Position numbers and translations under genes: made by a program. From assembly GCA_948474755.1 (NCBI GenBank), contig CAOLHI010001442.1, positions 1-64,000 on the forward strand: a stretch of DNA of 64,000 nucleotides, read 5' to 3'. Below the pieces are notes generated by a model. That model was not told where the DNA came from. It saw only the letters and a program-made list of their open reading frames with translations, and did no database searches. Origin of the DNA: Ctenosaura bakeri. Taxonomy: Eukaryota; Chordata; Lepidosauria; Squamata; Iguanidae. Below, one piece after another: positions 10,236 to 22,819 of the stretch; position 1 is the first letter of the stretch, and each line of letters opens with the position of its first letter.

Positions 10236-12964
10236 CTTCACACTTGGTAGTCCTGCTCAATTTTAAAGCCAATTTCAAAGGGTGGCTTAATTGCATGTAG
10301 TGCAGGGGTTCAGCAGTGATTAAAATTCCACATAGCAATAATGAAACAAGCTACATTTGTTGAGATAAAACAGGCTGCAATTTTTATTGGTTACAGCTGT
10401 CTAGGCTTGGACTCAACATGGGTCCAGGAATAGCTAGAGCACAGGCCAGAGTGAAACCTCTGCTTTAGTACTTCTAGCCCCGTCCACCAGTCCACAGATA
10501 CAACCTGATAGACAGGCTCTCCTGCCCTTCTCTAAAGCCAGCAAAACTGTACAAGCTTCCATGAAGGGGGAAGTTTCAGTACTGGAGAGGATGGCCACTG
10601 CCCTTTTGTCCTATTTCAGCCTACCAATGGCACTCCTATATAATTCAGTTTTTCCTGGAAATTCTGAATTTCAATACTAACCATGCTGGATTGAGCAGCA
10701 GCCCTTCAAAAGAGTGATTATTTGTGAAGCTGTGAAGAAAGGGGCATGATAGCATAAGATACAATGAAAACAGTGCCTATACTTCATATAACTGTCCAGA
10801 AAAGAACAGTTGTTGTATTCTAATATAATATATTATAGGAAAGGATACATACAAAGCAGCATACAAATATAATACATAAGAATAAGAATGGGCCCAATTT
10901 CCCTCCCATATTTATTTAAAAGCAGAGCTCAGAGGAATTTGAAAGAAAAAAAAACTAGAGAAGAACTTGCATCTGTGTTAGCATAACATCTGTTTTACTC
11001 TTTACCTTTATTTTACTGACTCCCAATGCTGCTCAGGACACAGCAGTCCTATAGGGATACTCATATAACCAACTGTTCCATGAGTGGTTTTTCTCTCTTT
11101 TTGTTCACACAAGAAGAAAGAGGTGGAGATGGCAGCTATGAAGTAAAATACTGCCAGCTCCAAGCTGTCTGTTCTTGAAATGCCTGGCTTCTGGGGAAGG
11201 GTGTGCCAAAATGTGGAGATCTGGGCCAGCCAGGGCTGTGACAGATCAGGCCTGCTTTAAATTCTCCCTTCTTGGAGAAGCAGCATATATTTTCTACCCC
11301 CTGGTTCCCTCTCCACACTTATATCTCCCTTCTGCTTTCCCCAAGCTCACAACCCTTGTAAATATAGAACAAAGCATTTTCAGGTTTATCCCAGCTGAAT
11401 GTGTCAATTATGATAGCATGTATAATGGAGCTCAAATTAAAGAGATGCAATATGGAGGCTGTTCTTTAAAAAAACAGAATAAAATCTTTATTAAATGAAC
11501 TAACAAGGGAAAGGTATTTGGCAATTAAATGTTATCAAACAGAAAAGCACTTTCAGCTCTTAAGAGGCAAGCACTTCCCCAACTCTCTCTCTCTTTCTCT
11601 CTTTCTCTTTCTCAAGGAACTCTTTCTTCTTTCAAACTCACAGAAGAAACTCTCTTTCAAAACCCTGTTTCTCTTATTTTTCTGTTCTGCTGACTCACCT
11701 GCCTAGCCCCTCACTCTGGCTAACCTGGGTTCTTTAGTCAGAGAACTGATCAAATTAAATCCCCTCTATTGCTAGGGCGGCTCTGCTGGCTACACCCACT
11801 CTGGGGTTCATCGCAGGGTGTTCCACAGGCCCAGGAAATATGAGAGCAGTGATTTAGACAGTCACTATTCTGTGGTCTAAGAAACTGTCCAGGCCACTCC
11901 CCCATACATCATTGGCTCCATGGATGCTAGACATGGAGGATTTGGAGAAAAGTAGTCAAAGCTGTAATTTTTTTTTCCTCATAGAAAGAAGCTCTTTTGT
12001 TTGACAATTTTATTTTAGATATCTACTTGTAGTTTTGAAATTTATATGAGAAGGAGGTTCAACTTGTAGCTTATTTTCTGGACAAAGAATGCAGTTCTTT
12101 CCATTTCTTTGGGACTTAGCATTTACAGTAGAACACAGTGAGAAAAATGACCACATCCTTTAGGAAAGATCAATATGAATTCAGAGAACCATGCAGATGT
12201 CCAGATGTTGTGGGTTTTATCTCCCACTGTTCCTTACCATTGCCTATATTGGTGGTGGCTAATGTGAGTTGCAATCCAATTACATGTTGAGCACCACCAC
12301 ATTCCCACTCCCAAGGTAGGTAAAGAACAGAAAAAGAAAAATTAGGGAGGTAGTACAAAAACACAAGCTTTTTATGCTTTTGAGAGTTCAGAGTTGGGGA
12401 ACCAGTATTATTTAACAGTTCAAGTGTTCTTTACCTTAGAAAAAGAGGCTAATAAAAACCTGTGTTGAATGTGCTAATTATACATAGCTGAGAGGTACAG
12501 AAAGGTGCATGGCTAACCCAAAGGGTTAAATCCAGTATTAGTCGTACATAGACTATGCCCATTGAAATTAGTAGGACATATGAGTCACAAATAACCTAAG
12601 CCCTATTGATTTTGATGGGTCTTTTCTAGTTATTTTTGGGAGATTTAGATCAAAGAGAGATGGGCAACAAAATATTGCTAGACAGAAGTGGGAATCATGC
12701 ACCTTCCAGATGTTGTAACTCACACTAACCCTAGCTAGCATAGTCCATGGTGAGGAAATGGTGGGAGCTGCAGTAACACCTGATGACTATATGATTCCCA
12801 TCCCTAATTTAAGAGGAGGATTCCTATTCAAGGCTCTATTCAGGCTGGTGTGGGAATAGTGTATTCTTGTCTGGAGCTTGCAGAGAGTTTCTGAAAGATG
12901 GGACGGATAAGAGACATTTTTTCCACTCTATCTCCTCCTGGTAGGCTACATGTGTTTGTTTAAT

Positions 12965-14345
12965 ATATTTACAGACTACCTTTCCAAAATGTCAGCAAAG
13001 CTGTGTACACAAATTCAAATAAAATTATAATAGACAAGTCCAAAAAAAAATTAAAACAGTAATACAAGCACCATTCAAAATTGAAAATGCAAAATTAAAG
13101 AGATGTGTCTTAATGTCTTTCTGAAAAGCTGGGAGAATGAGGACAAAACTTAGTTCATAAGGGAGAGCATTCCATAATTTGGATGCAATGGAAGAGAAGT
13201 CTATTTCACATGTGCCTAATAAATGAACCTCACCAAAACTAGGATACCTTTGAAAGGATCTCTCATGAAGATCATAATAATCAGATGGGTCCGTGAGAAG
13301 ATAAGGAGTTCCTTAGACAGCTGAGGCCATAAGGCATTCAAAGGTTTAAACAGTAAGATTCAGGCCCTTTTTGCACACAGTTTCTGTTGCGAGAGGCCCC
13401 TCTAGCGTTGTGTAAATGGGAGCAGCGGCCCATACGACGCACTCCCATTTACGCAACGCTCAAGAGCCGGATGCAGAGCGGACGCGCACCTTTTTATTTT
13501 CGGCTTTAAGACGAAAATAGTGCGCAGTCGTGCAGTGCTCCCGGGGCCCACATGCACTTACCTGCTGTGCGGTGCATCAGGCGAGCCAGGCCAGTAGCAC
13601 TTCCTCCCCCAGCGCAGCCTACAGCTCCCAGGCTGCACTGCAGAAGGAAAGGGCGGGGCGTTCGCGCGACGGCCGCACGACCGGCAACCCAGCTGCGGGA
13701 GAACGGAGGAGCGATGCAGGTGCCTCGCGCAAGAGGCTGTTTGGACGAATGGCACTCCCCACCTCCGCAAGCAGGTAACGTGCGGAAAGGGCCGAATTCC
13801 TTCAATTCCTCTGCATGGCAAGCAATGCCAATCTTCTGAACACAGGAATGATTCAATCACAACACCAGGCATTGATTAGCAGCCTTGATGCTACTGTTTG
13901 CACCAGTATAAGCTTCTAGATGTTCAGCAAAGATAGTCTCCCATGGAATGCATTCCATTAATCTCACCATTGATGTAAGGAAGCCATGGATAACTGTTGC
14001 TGAATCAGGCTGATTCAGTAATGGTTGCAACTATCACTCAACACAGTGCAGTTCTGCCTCCAAATACCAATGTCATCTGACAGTCTAAGAACAACATAAG
14101 ACCTAGGAGCATTTCCATGCTTCAGTCCTGACTTTTCAGGCAGAGTGTGCCCTTCCAAAACAGATTGAATTGCAATCTTGGAATCAGGCTTTCTTGCAAC
14201 CAACAGCACCTCTGCTTTGTTTAGACTGAATTTCAGTTTATTCATACTCAGCCTATTATTGAAACCAGGCACTATTCAAGGATTTATAATGCTTAGAAGT
14301 CTTTTAACTTGGAACCAGATAATTTTAAGCAGTGGAGGTCCTGGA
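12965..14345 (-). repeat. Old long interspersed repeat, split by a MITE
   Basis: Sequence on both sides of the MITE at 13363-13793 reads as one old repeat: GAGGCCATAAGGCATTCAAA on the left side and TTCAATTCCTCTGCATGG on the right. On the right, minus-strand text such as FSLNKAEVLLVARKPDSKI (in 14015-14272) looks like a vestige of coding or old LINE sequence. I cannot name the family. A similar-looking segment is at about 42770-43190. Confidence 0.35.
13363..13793. mobile_element. PIF/Harbinger-like MITE, copy 1
   Basis: The ends GGCCCTTTTTGCACAC and GTGCGGAAAGGGCC are inverted. The element is GC- and CpG-rich against AT-rich flanks and shares its order of blocks with the copy at 46473: a GAGAGGCCCCTC-like block, CATTTACGCAACGCTC, the TTTTCGGCTTTAAGACGAAA block, GTGCGCAGTCGTGCAGTGCT, CATGCACTTACCTGC and a central hairpin near 13611-13645. 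The 3-bp flanks here do not match (TCA and GAA), unlike in the other copies. Open frames on both strands are shadows of GC-rich sequence. Confidence 0.6.
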
Positions 14346-14602
14346 GAATTGGAACATTAAAAGATAGTCCATTTTTTTCTCCTTTTGAATCATCACTGGG
14401 AGTTTTTGTTTTTGTTTTAAACTTGTTCCACATATTCCTATAACACTAATCTGGCTTGCTAGTACATAGTGCTGAGTATAATCTGTTAAGGCTTGAACAG
14501 ACCAATTCTCTCTCTCTAGCTATCCAGCTGTTTTTCAATGACATCCTAAGCATTCTGTTTCTTAACTGCTCTCAACCGCAATTTAATTGATAAATATTAG
14601 AG

Positions 14603-14972
14603 CAGAGGTCAGCAAAGTACAGTCTGTGGGTCACATGTGGCCCCCAGGGCCCCCCAGGAGTCAAAAATATTTTTTGGCAAAAAAAAAAATCTTTTGCTCT
14701 AAAGTGTCCAAAAGGGATATGTCCAAGGCATGGATATCACTTCTACCATGTTTTGAGCCTCTGGGGCTCAAAAACAAAATTTTGTGAAAATTTTAAAAAC
14801 AATTTTCCTTTCAAAATGCTCTGTAGGGGCCCAAGAAGGCCCCAAAATGTGTCCCCATGTCTCCAAACTGATTTTTTTTTCATTTGGTGGGAGCAGCTAC
14901 AGTGAGGATGGAGCCCTCCAAGGTCTCCTGGAGGGCTAAGAGCCCCCCAGTCATCTATAGTTGTCAGTCCTG
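14603..14972. mobile_element. hAT-type MITE with 8-bp target duplication
   Basis: The left end is CAGAGGTCAGCAAAGTACAG and the right end, read inward on the other strand, is CAGGACTGACAACTATAG. The flanks TATTAGAG (14595-14602) and CTTTAGAG (14973-14980) are an 8-bp duplication with two mismatches. The text GGGTCACATGTGGCCCCC after the left end is a familiar Charlie-type hAT pattern. It is non-coding. Confidence 0.7.
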
Positions 14973-15364
14973 CTTTAGAGACTTTCCTTTCTACTGCCAT
15001 TTAAATTCTGTAAATCTGAGGACTTCACTTGTGTTTTCCTTCCTATTTTTCTTTGATTTGTTAAAAAAGTACAATCTTGTATATTTCTGAGTACTGGTGT
15101 GTACATGAATCATTCAGTTAGGAATCTATGAGAAAGCCAAATTAACTTTATTATTGAGAGATATACTGCATGAACTTTCTTTATATCATATCTATCTGCT
15201 TAAAGTTTTATTTGAAGACTGGTAAAAAAATTATTTAGAAATGTCTAACTCTTTTGTAATCCTTGCAGAACAAATTGACTTATATCCAAAGTAGACACCC
15301 TTATGACACATTTGAACATCTTTATGTTTCTGTCATTTGTTTCCTTTTCTTTTTGTTTCTCTAG

Positions 15365-15486
15365 CTGATTACTTGCCGAAATCACTAGAGGGCATATTTA
15401 TATATGAAGAAGAAGGTTCGGGAGTCCCTGGTTCAAACAGGAAAGGAAATGATGCAATCGTTGTAGAACAATGGACTGTCATTGAG
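15365..15486 (+). CDS. RFTN2: RFTN2 coding exon e
   Basis: The acceptor TTTCTCTAG ends at 15364 and the donor GAG|GTAATT starts at 15487. It reads DYLPKSLEGIFIYEEEGSG then VPGSNRKGNDAIVVEQWTVI, among the best conserved raftlin segments (DAIVVEQWTV is shared with raftlin-1). It is 122 bp long and exits in phase 0. Confidence 0.95.
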
Positions 15487-18434
15487 GTAATTCCACATTT
15501 CTGTTTTAACAATTTGAGTTAGTCTCAAAGATTTTATCGCAAGAGTTTATACATCCCCAAATTCAGAGTAGTTTCTTTAATCAGTTCAAACAAATGAATC
15601 ATTGTTAACCATTCTTTAAATTAGATGTATGTTAAATATTCTTGAGGCTGTTGTTAGAAACAGGTATCAGTGAAAACTTCCTTACCATCTGCATGCACAT
15701 ATTCTAATGGAGAGATTGGAGAGCTGGGCCAAAGCTAACAAAATGAATTTCAACAGAGAGAAATGTAAGGTCCTGCACTTAGGCAGAAAAAATGGAATGC
15801 ACTAATATAGGATGGGGGACATGTGGCTGGAAAACAGTACGTGTGAAAGGGATCTAGGAGTCTTGATAGATCACAAGCTGAACATGAGTCAGTAGTGTGA
15901 TGCAGCAGCCAAGAAAGCCAACGTGAATTTTGGTTGCATCAGTAAGTGTATAATGTCTAGATCAAGGGAGGTAATGGTACCACTCTATTCTGCTTTGGTT
16001 AGACCTCATCTGGAATTCTGTGTCCAGCTCTGGGCACCTCAATTCAAGAAGAATATCAGCAAGCTGGACCGTGTCCAGAGGGGGCGACCAAAATGGTGAA
16101 GAGTCTGGAAGCCATGCCTTGTGAGGAGCAGCTTAGGGAGCTGGGGATGTTTAGTCTGCAGAAGAGAAGAGAGAGGACATGATAGACATGTTTAAATATT
16201 TGAAGGGGTATCATGTCAAGGAGGGAGTGGGCTTGTTTTCCACTGCTCCAGAGACTAGGACAAGGAGCAGTGGATTCAAATTGCAGGAAAAGAGATTCCA
16301 CTTAAACCTCAGGAAGAACTTCTTCACAGTCAGAGCTGTTTGGCAGTGGAATATGTTGCCTTGGAGTGTGGTGGAGTCTCCTTCTTTGGTGGTTTTTAAG
16401 CAGAGGCTGGATGGCCATCTGTTGGGAGTGCTTTGATATGTGTTCCTGCATAGCAGGAGGTTGGACTGGATGGCCTCTGTGGTCTCTTCCAACTCTTTGA
16501 TTCTATGATTCTATTTTCTAGCGTCCACAAAAATCTTTTTAAGAAATATTCACAGAAATTATAGAATTATCACTAGAGAAAAACAGCTAGTGTAGGTATC
16601 CATAAGGTCTTGAGTATTATGTGCTTATTCAAATGTTTTCAGTTCAGAAGCCCTAATAGAAATGAATTTGTGTGACCACCAGATAGTCTGGAAAAGATAT
16701 TTTATTTCTGTCTGTATCTCACATTACATTTGAACATTTGGTGCTGAAATATCTGAGCAGACCAACATCAAAACCACATATGTGTAGGCTTGGATTTATT
16801 TTATGCTTGGATGATTAAAAATTCCCTGACATAGTTTTTGGCTAAAGGCACTGGTCACCGTACTGCTGAGAACATCACTATGTGGTAACAACTTTTGCTG
16901 GAAAAACTGAACACTTTTTTAAAATGCTAGAACTACCTTCTAGGAAATTAATAAGCACAGAGCCGACTTGTAAGGTTTCACTAAGAAAGTGGTCTCACAA
17001 AAATTTGTTGAGTCCTGGTATAAACTTTGTTGATTGAAGGGGGCTTGTTTCCTAGCTACTGTGTCTTCTCCTTTTGCATTACACGTTGTTTTGGCTGATT
17101 CATAGCACCCTGTGGCATGTGGAGCCTTTATTAATTCACATTTGCTGTTTCAAAAATGGAACACAATGAGTAAAACAAATACGGCTTCATTCCAATAAAT
17201 CTATTTGGAAACGTGGGGTAGAACTGTGCAGTGAGGCAGATATTACTTGTAGTTTTGTATGGCAACCACATTTACCACTGAAGAAGTGAGTTGCCTTTTA
17301 CAAGTTTTACCCATTTATCTGACAGGCTAGGGGCCAGAGCACTGTCAGAAAATGCAATTGGTTGAAAAGCAGAACCCATATATTGTACTATAGGGAGCAT
17401 GATGGACTTAGGAGGGTCACTTTGGACTGACTGTGTAGACACTACTTACACAGTCTCTTGGCTGACTTAGCACCTTTTTTCTGTTCTCTGCTTGCTTTGC
17501 AAGTGTGAGCTGTTCCAAGCTTTTGTAGGCAAGAAGAACTGATGAAAGAGAGGAACTCTCATCGAATTAACAGACCTTGTCTTTAATTTGGAAATGCCAA
17601 AAGAGCAAATCAGCAAATAATGGGGCATCAAAAGGTGGGGGCTTCCTATACTTTAACATGTGGTCTTCTTGTACAGTGGCAACCTCAGGACTGACTGAGG
17701 CTTCCAACCAGTCCAAATTGTTTGCACATTACTCCCTCATACAAATGACTTCAGTTGAGCTGGAGCAGCATTAATTAAGAAACGTAGATACACAGACTGA
17801 CCATTTATTTCCTTGTTCTCAGTTCAGCAATAAACAATCCTTATATGGTTAAAGGATGTTATCCTTACCTACTTCCTTGAGAGTAAACCTTATCAACAGA
17901 ATAGGATTTATTTCTGAGTAAACCTACATGGCATTCTACAGTCAATTCAGTCTATAATGAGCCATGTGTAATCTGCTCTAGATTCTAGAGACCACACCTG
18001 TGCAGAGTTATAGGAAAGTAACCTCATTGCATTTTCACATCCCTGCTAAAAAAGTATGCGATTTTAGGAACTGAATGTGATCCATGGAAAGGAAACTAAA
18101 ACTGTTGAAAAACACAGTTGTCAAACTTACCTATACATGGCAATCAAAAATATAGCTTTACTACAAGAGAAAAGGGAAAACTCCAAATCTTCTTTCAGAT
18201 CAGTAGGTACTAAAGTATGTGAAGGAAATGTGTTGTGCATGCCCATTACTCTTCTTAACACTTACTTGTTATACAATTGAAAACATGTGCTTTTGGCAGA
18301 TATTAGTATCTTTTTAAAAAATTCCTTACCACCTTTCCCCCTTCTAGAAAGGAAAATATTGTTGTCTGCTTTATGAGATGTGAAGTTATTCTTACTTTCT
18401 CAAAGTATATTCATTTCTATGTTTCTGAATACAG
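15487..18434 (+). other. RFTN2 intron between exons e and f
   Basis: A 2.9-kb intron. It holds the 3' end of a CR1 LINE (about 15690-16517). The remaining 1.9 kb shows no recognisable element. Confidence 0.8.
15690..16517 (+). mobile_element. CR1 LINE, 5'-truncated 3' end
   Basis: It encodes the C-terminus of the CR1 reverse transcriptase in broken frames: [54 protein letters not shown]. The classic CR1 3' UTR follows (GAGAGGACATGATAGACATG, AGGAAGAACTTCTTCACAGT, AGGAGGTTGGACTGGATGGC) and it ends with the octamer-like repeat TTTGATTCTATGATTCTAT. Stop codons and indels show it is dead. Confidence 0.93.
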
Positions 18435-18538
18435 GGCAGTGAAATCAAAACAGATTATGGTCCTTTACTGCACACACTGGCTGAATTTGGTTGGCTGTTA
18501 ACATGTGTACTCCCTACTCCAATCATCCGACTGGACAG
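18435..18538 (+). CDS. RFTN2: RFTN2 coding exon f
   Basis: The acceptor GAATACAG ends at 18434 and the donor ACAG|GTAAAT starts at 18539. It reads GSEIKTDYGPLLHTLAEFG then WLLTCVLPTPIIRLD and leaves two bases that form a serine codon with the next exon. It borders the 31-kb intron that holds the DIRS nest, and a 413-bp tandem duplication starts only 42 bases downstream of its donor. Confidence 0.95.
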
Positions 18539-18580
18539 GTAAATGAAAATGGCTCATTTCCTGTAGTAGAAGTAGTGGGA

Positions 18581-19412
18581 GTGCACCTGCTCCTGACAGC
18601 AGACCAGATCTGAAACAATGATATCATCCAGGAGAAAGGCCTTCTTCTTTCCTCAGAAACACCCTGCCATAAAGTATTTTTTAGCTCCTTAAAAAAAGAA
18701 ACTAATCCAGCCTTGTCCCACACTTAAGATAAATAAAGCAGGAATTTCTTCCGCTCTAAATCAGATCGGTGGAGAGGATTCTTGGTTGAGTTTTATTCAG
18801 ATTTAGGCATAATAATCTGGGTCTGTTTGGACCAACAGTTGGACCAGATTCCAAGCTTTATTAATAAAAGAAAGTAAGTCTTTCAAACTTCTGGAAACAG
18901 ATAAGGGAAAATGTGCAGCTCATTTTGTTTTATGCTCAATTAGCCTGCTACTGACTTTCATTGTTAGTGGTAGTGTGAGGTAGATAGATGCTTGTGCACC
19001 TGCTCCTGACAGCAGACCAGATCTGAAACAATGATATCATCCAGGAGAAAGGCCTTCTTCTTTCCTCAGAAACACCCTGCCATAAAGTATTATTTAGCTC
19101 CTTCAAAGAAAGAGAACTAATCAGTCTTGCTCCACACACTTAAGATAAATAAAGCAGGAATTTCTTCCGCTCTAAGTCAGATCAGGTGGAGAGGATTCTT
19201 GGTTGAGTTTTATTCAGATTTAGGCATAATAATCTGGGTCTGTTTGGACCAACAGTTGGACCAGATTCCAAGCTTTCATTAATAAAAGAAAGTAAGTCTT
19301 TCAAACTTCTGGAAACAGATAAGGGAAAATGTGCAGCTCATTTGTTTTATGCTAAATTAGCCTGCTACTGACTTTCATTGTTAGTGGTAGTGTGAGGTAG
19401 ATAGATGCTTGT
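18581..19412. repeat. 413-bp direct tandem duplication (two copies)
   Basis: Copy one runs 18581-18993 and copy two 18994 to about 19412. Both start GTGCACCTGCTCCTGACAGC and end GTGTGAGGTAGATAGATGCTTG, with only scattered differences (for example CATTTTGTTTTATGCTC versus CATTTGTTTTATGCTA). No transposon ends are seen. The few differences suggest it arose late relative to the neighbouring old DIRS. Confidence 0.92.
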
Positions 19413-22400
19413 GTACATCATAGATTTCAGGAAAGTGGTTTCAAAAAATAAAGTCTTTTTAGAAGGAAAAGTGTTTTGTAGTTCTGTGCCTCACTCAAAT
19501 GGGTTTTGCATCTGTGTAGAGACCTAATTCATAATGTTCTAGAACTCAATAGCTTGGTAGGAACCCTGCACCCTTGCATGTCCCAGCCCACCAAGTACTG
19601 TCCCTTCAGTTTTTCTCCATCCACTGGCAGAGTGACATTATTTGTTCTGCTTGGCTGAGTAAATCTTTTCTTCTTTTCATTCCTTTAGGCCTTCTATTAT
19701 GCTTTCTTAAATCTGTTCTTTCTCATTTTCTTCTGCTTTCAATCTTATAAAAAAAATTCATTTTACTTCAGAATCTTCTCCCTTCCCCCCTTTGCCTATT
19801 TCTATACCCTGTATTTCCGTTTTCAAGCTCTGTTCCTCATGCAATTGAAAGGTTTCACTATCGGGCATTCTGTATATATTCTGCCTAAAAAGGGCTTCAC
19901 TGAGAAATTCCTCATTTGTAAGGGCTTTACTTCACAGTCCCTAAAAACAAGCTTCTTATTTTAAACTTGGGAGAAGTCCTTTCAGGTTGCTACCCAGGCC
20001 ATTTCCAACCAGCCTTTACACTCATGTTCTGCATCAATTACCAGGCCATGTAAGACTAAGACTATATCAGTACCAACAGTGTCAGTTTCAACCACATTGG
20101 CAGACCAACCTACTACTTCAATACCAAACATTTCATTTATCTCAGTGGCATCATCTACTACTTCTGTGTCAACAACCCCATCAGCTTCTGCAGATCTGGC
20201 AGGAACACCAGGAGAGGAGCAGCTTCAGCTCTGAGAGAAAAGTATGGCAAGTCATTTCATACTGCATTCATCTGCAAAAGACCAGCTACTCTAAAGTGCT
20301 TAGTATCAAAAGGGTAAAATGATGTAGAACAGAAAAAGCAGTTCAAACATTCAAAGTGTAGATCAGTACCAGTATCAGTTGCACTGCCAGTAACACCTAC
20401 AATCCCTACCGTATCCATCCATAGCACTCTCAGTACCAAGGGAGGCTGCTGTGTCTCCTTTGGTCCAAGAATGGAACTCTCAGCACTGGAACTTCTAGCT
20501 GTGGTCTCCCCTCAGCATCAGGTCTCACTTGGCTGATGTCCATGACCTCTGTTGCTGACACATGAGAAATAGCAGTTTCTAAGGAACTTTCCTTAGCTTC
20601 ATCTAGACCATCCTACAGAAGAAGAGAGAGCATTGATATCAGGAAGATTCACCATTTACATCTGTGTCATACATTGACACCTATCAGCATGAACATCTGT
20701 GGAGGGAGCACCCAGGTTTGTATCATTCATATTCACCCTCATACTGGGACTGGTAGCTTTACTGTGAATACCCACACTACAGACATTCTCCATACTACCA
20801 ATATTGAAGTTCCTCCCAGTCTCTGCCAACTCACCTATCTTGCCCCTCAACACTGATCTCCTCTCACTCCACTGAGACAACTGTCCTTCTCATCTCAGCA
20901 TTGTCCTACTTATCCATGAACCACCTCTACTGTAACTCAGCCTTCTCCATTTCCAGTAACTATTATGTCTGCTTCTGCCTTCAGCTCCAGTATCTTCCTC
21001 TACTTCCACTTCTACATTGACTATCTCTGTAGCTTTGATATCATGTCCTTCAGTTTCCTCCGTTGCTTCATCTTCTCACATTTGGCTTTACTGTTACTGC
21101 TGCTACCACTGTTGCCTCAGTTCCTCTTCAGTCTCAACAGCCTGTCTCACCAGATTCATTGAATGGTGTGTATGATTCAGACTCTCCCTTACTGGACTGT
21201 CCATCTCCACTGATGTATCCTCCACATCCTCAGAAGGTGATGACAACACCTGCAATACCAACAGAAGACATTAAGATGTTCTCTGATATCGTCCTCAGGA
21301 TGGCCAAGTCCATTGCACGTCATACCTCCTCCAGTCCTGATTGCAGATCCACTCTTCCAAATAGTAGACTCCCAGGCACCCACTCCACCTGCTATACCAC
21401 TCTTGTTTGCCTTACAATACCTTATAAAACAGTCTTGGCTGAAGCCTGCATCACTTCCTACAGGTAAGCTAGAGCATCTGTATAAAACACAACAGGAAGG
21501 TGCTGCTTTTCTGTTTATTTATTCAACTCCAAACTGTGTAGTTGTAGAAGTGTCACAGTCCAGAGATGAACCAAAACGACATTCCAATCAGCTGACAAGG
21601 AGGACAGTAGGTTGGACATTTTCAGCAAGTGCTTTTATTCTTCTTTGGGAGAAATATACAAGCTTGCATGGCTGCCTACTAAAGGTTTTTTGTGAGACAA
21701 AATGCTGTCATTCATTCCACATTTACCTGGGGAACAATGCGATGTAGCATTCATCTTCCAGTGAGAGACCCCATGCTCTTGCCACACAATAAATCAAGCT
21801 TGCCTGTCACTTGGTGGACTGTGTAGTCAAGGTGATGTCAGGGGCAGTGACTGTCTGGTTTTTAAGGTCTGGTTGCGCAGATAACATGAGGGGTCACATA
21901 GAGGATCTTCCCTTTGGTGAGGAGGGACTTTTTAATGCAAAGACAGATGATGCTGTGGACATCACCAAATCCTGGTTGACAGCAAAGAGTACAGGGTTTG
22001 GAGCACTACATCAATAGCACAAGTCATTCCAGTCCATTTAGAAGAGGCCATCCTCTTCTTTTATTTGATCCAAGTCTCCTCAAGGACCGCTCAGACACTT
22101 TCATAGTATTCTTCTTCATGACAGAGGTGCACTTAAAAGCAACAGAGGTCCCAGCAGTCATCTGCTAAGAAATCATCTGCCTCTTCAAGGTCATGCCTTT
22201 GACTTCTCAGCCAGGATGTCACCACAGCCAGTCTTCCAAACCCATTTCCATCTTGGGCTCTTACACTGCCATTATGCTACCTGGTGGAACATCACCAGAG
22301 ACTCTTGGGTTCTCACCATTCTCTGTTTGGGCTACACCATAGAGTTCTGAAATATTCCATCTGTTGGTGTATTTCATTAGACCTCTTTATCCAGAGCCCC

Positions 22401-22495
22401 GTTGGAAGAGGTAACTGCCTTGTAACAGTAAGATGCCATGGGCAAGATTCCAGATCACTGCGAGGCAGGACAGGTACTTCTGGTATTTTACAGTT

Positions 22496-22665
22496 CTTCT
22501 TCGTGGTCTCTGTGCCTTCATACACTAGGAGCTTTAGCGCCTGCGCGGTAGCGTTCGGAAACTTCTAGAGCTTGTTCGCTTGGCGGGAACCCCTCCCCCA
22601 CGCCGGTACTGCGCATGCTCCTCCCGCCGAGAACGGTTTTCCTCAGTTTCTCGTCCGCCGCCGCG
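22496..22665 (+). repeat. Left inverted terminal repeat of younger DIRS
   Basis: Starting CTTCTTCGTGGTCTCTGTGC, it matches the reverse complement of 28340-28497 from TGTGCC(T/A)TCATACACTAGG through GTTCGGAAACTTCTAGAGCT and GCGCATGCTCCTCCCGCCGAG to CGTCCGCCG. The outermost ~17 bases differ from the right tip, as is usual for DIRS, whose two tips are not identical. Small indels distinguish it from the third copy at 37521. Confidence 0.92.
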
Positions 22666-22819
22666 TACGGAAGGTTCTTTAGTTTGTTCCTCTCACGTCG
22701 TGCTTGGCTTGCTGTTTTTTCACGGTTTTACGGACTTTCGGACTGTCTTTGACCTCTCTTCGGACTCCCCCTTCGGTTTTCGTCTTTTTGGATTTCGGAG
22801 TTTGGCGTTTCTTCGTCTT

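Larger units (their letters stand above)
9918..15364 (+). other. RFTN2 intron between exons d and e
   Basis: A 5.4-kb intron. It contains a minus-strand 5S-SINE (10111-10235), a CT-rich tract (11583-11614), an old long interspersed repeat (about 12965-14345) split by a Harbinger-like MITE (13363-13793) and a hAT MITE (14603-14972). The stretch 11455-11830 has AATAAA on the minus strand (near 11470) and long purine-rich runs and might be an LTR fragment, but I see no ends or duplications to support this. Confidence 0.75.

Noticed and set aside
11455..11830. A second solo LTR on the minus strand
   Set aside because: There is an AATAAA and purine-rich sequence, but no TG...CA ends, TATA box or duplication that would define an LTR; kept only as a remark in the intron entry.
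13506..13872. Overlapping open frames on both strands and nearby CpG richness, as a possible gene or CpG-island promoter
   Set aside because: The block coincides with the Harbinger-like MITE (13363-13793), and the same text recurs at 46473-46892 as a transposon copy.
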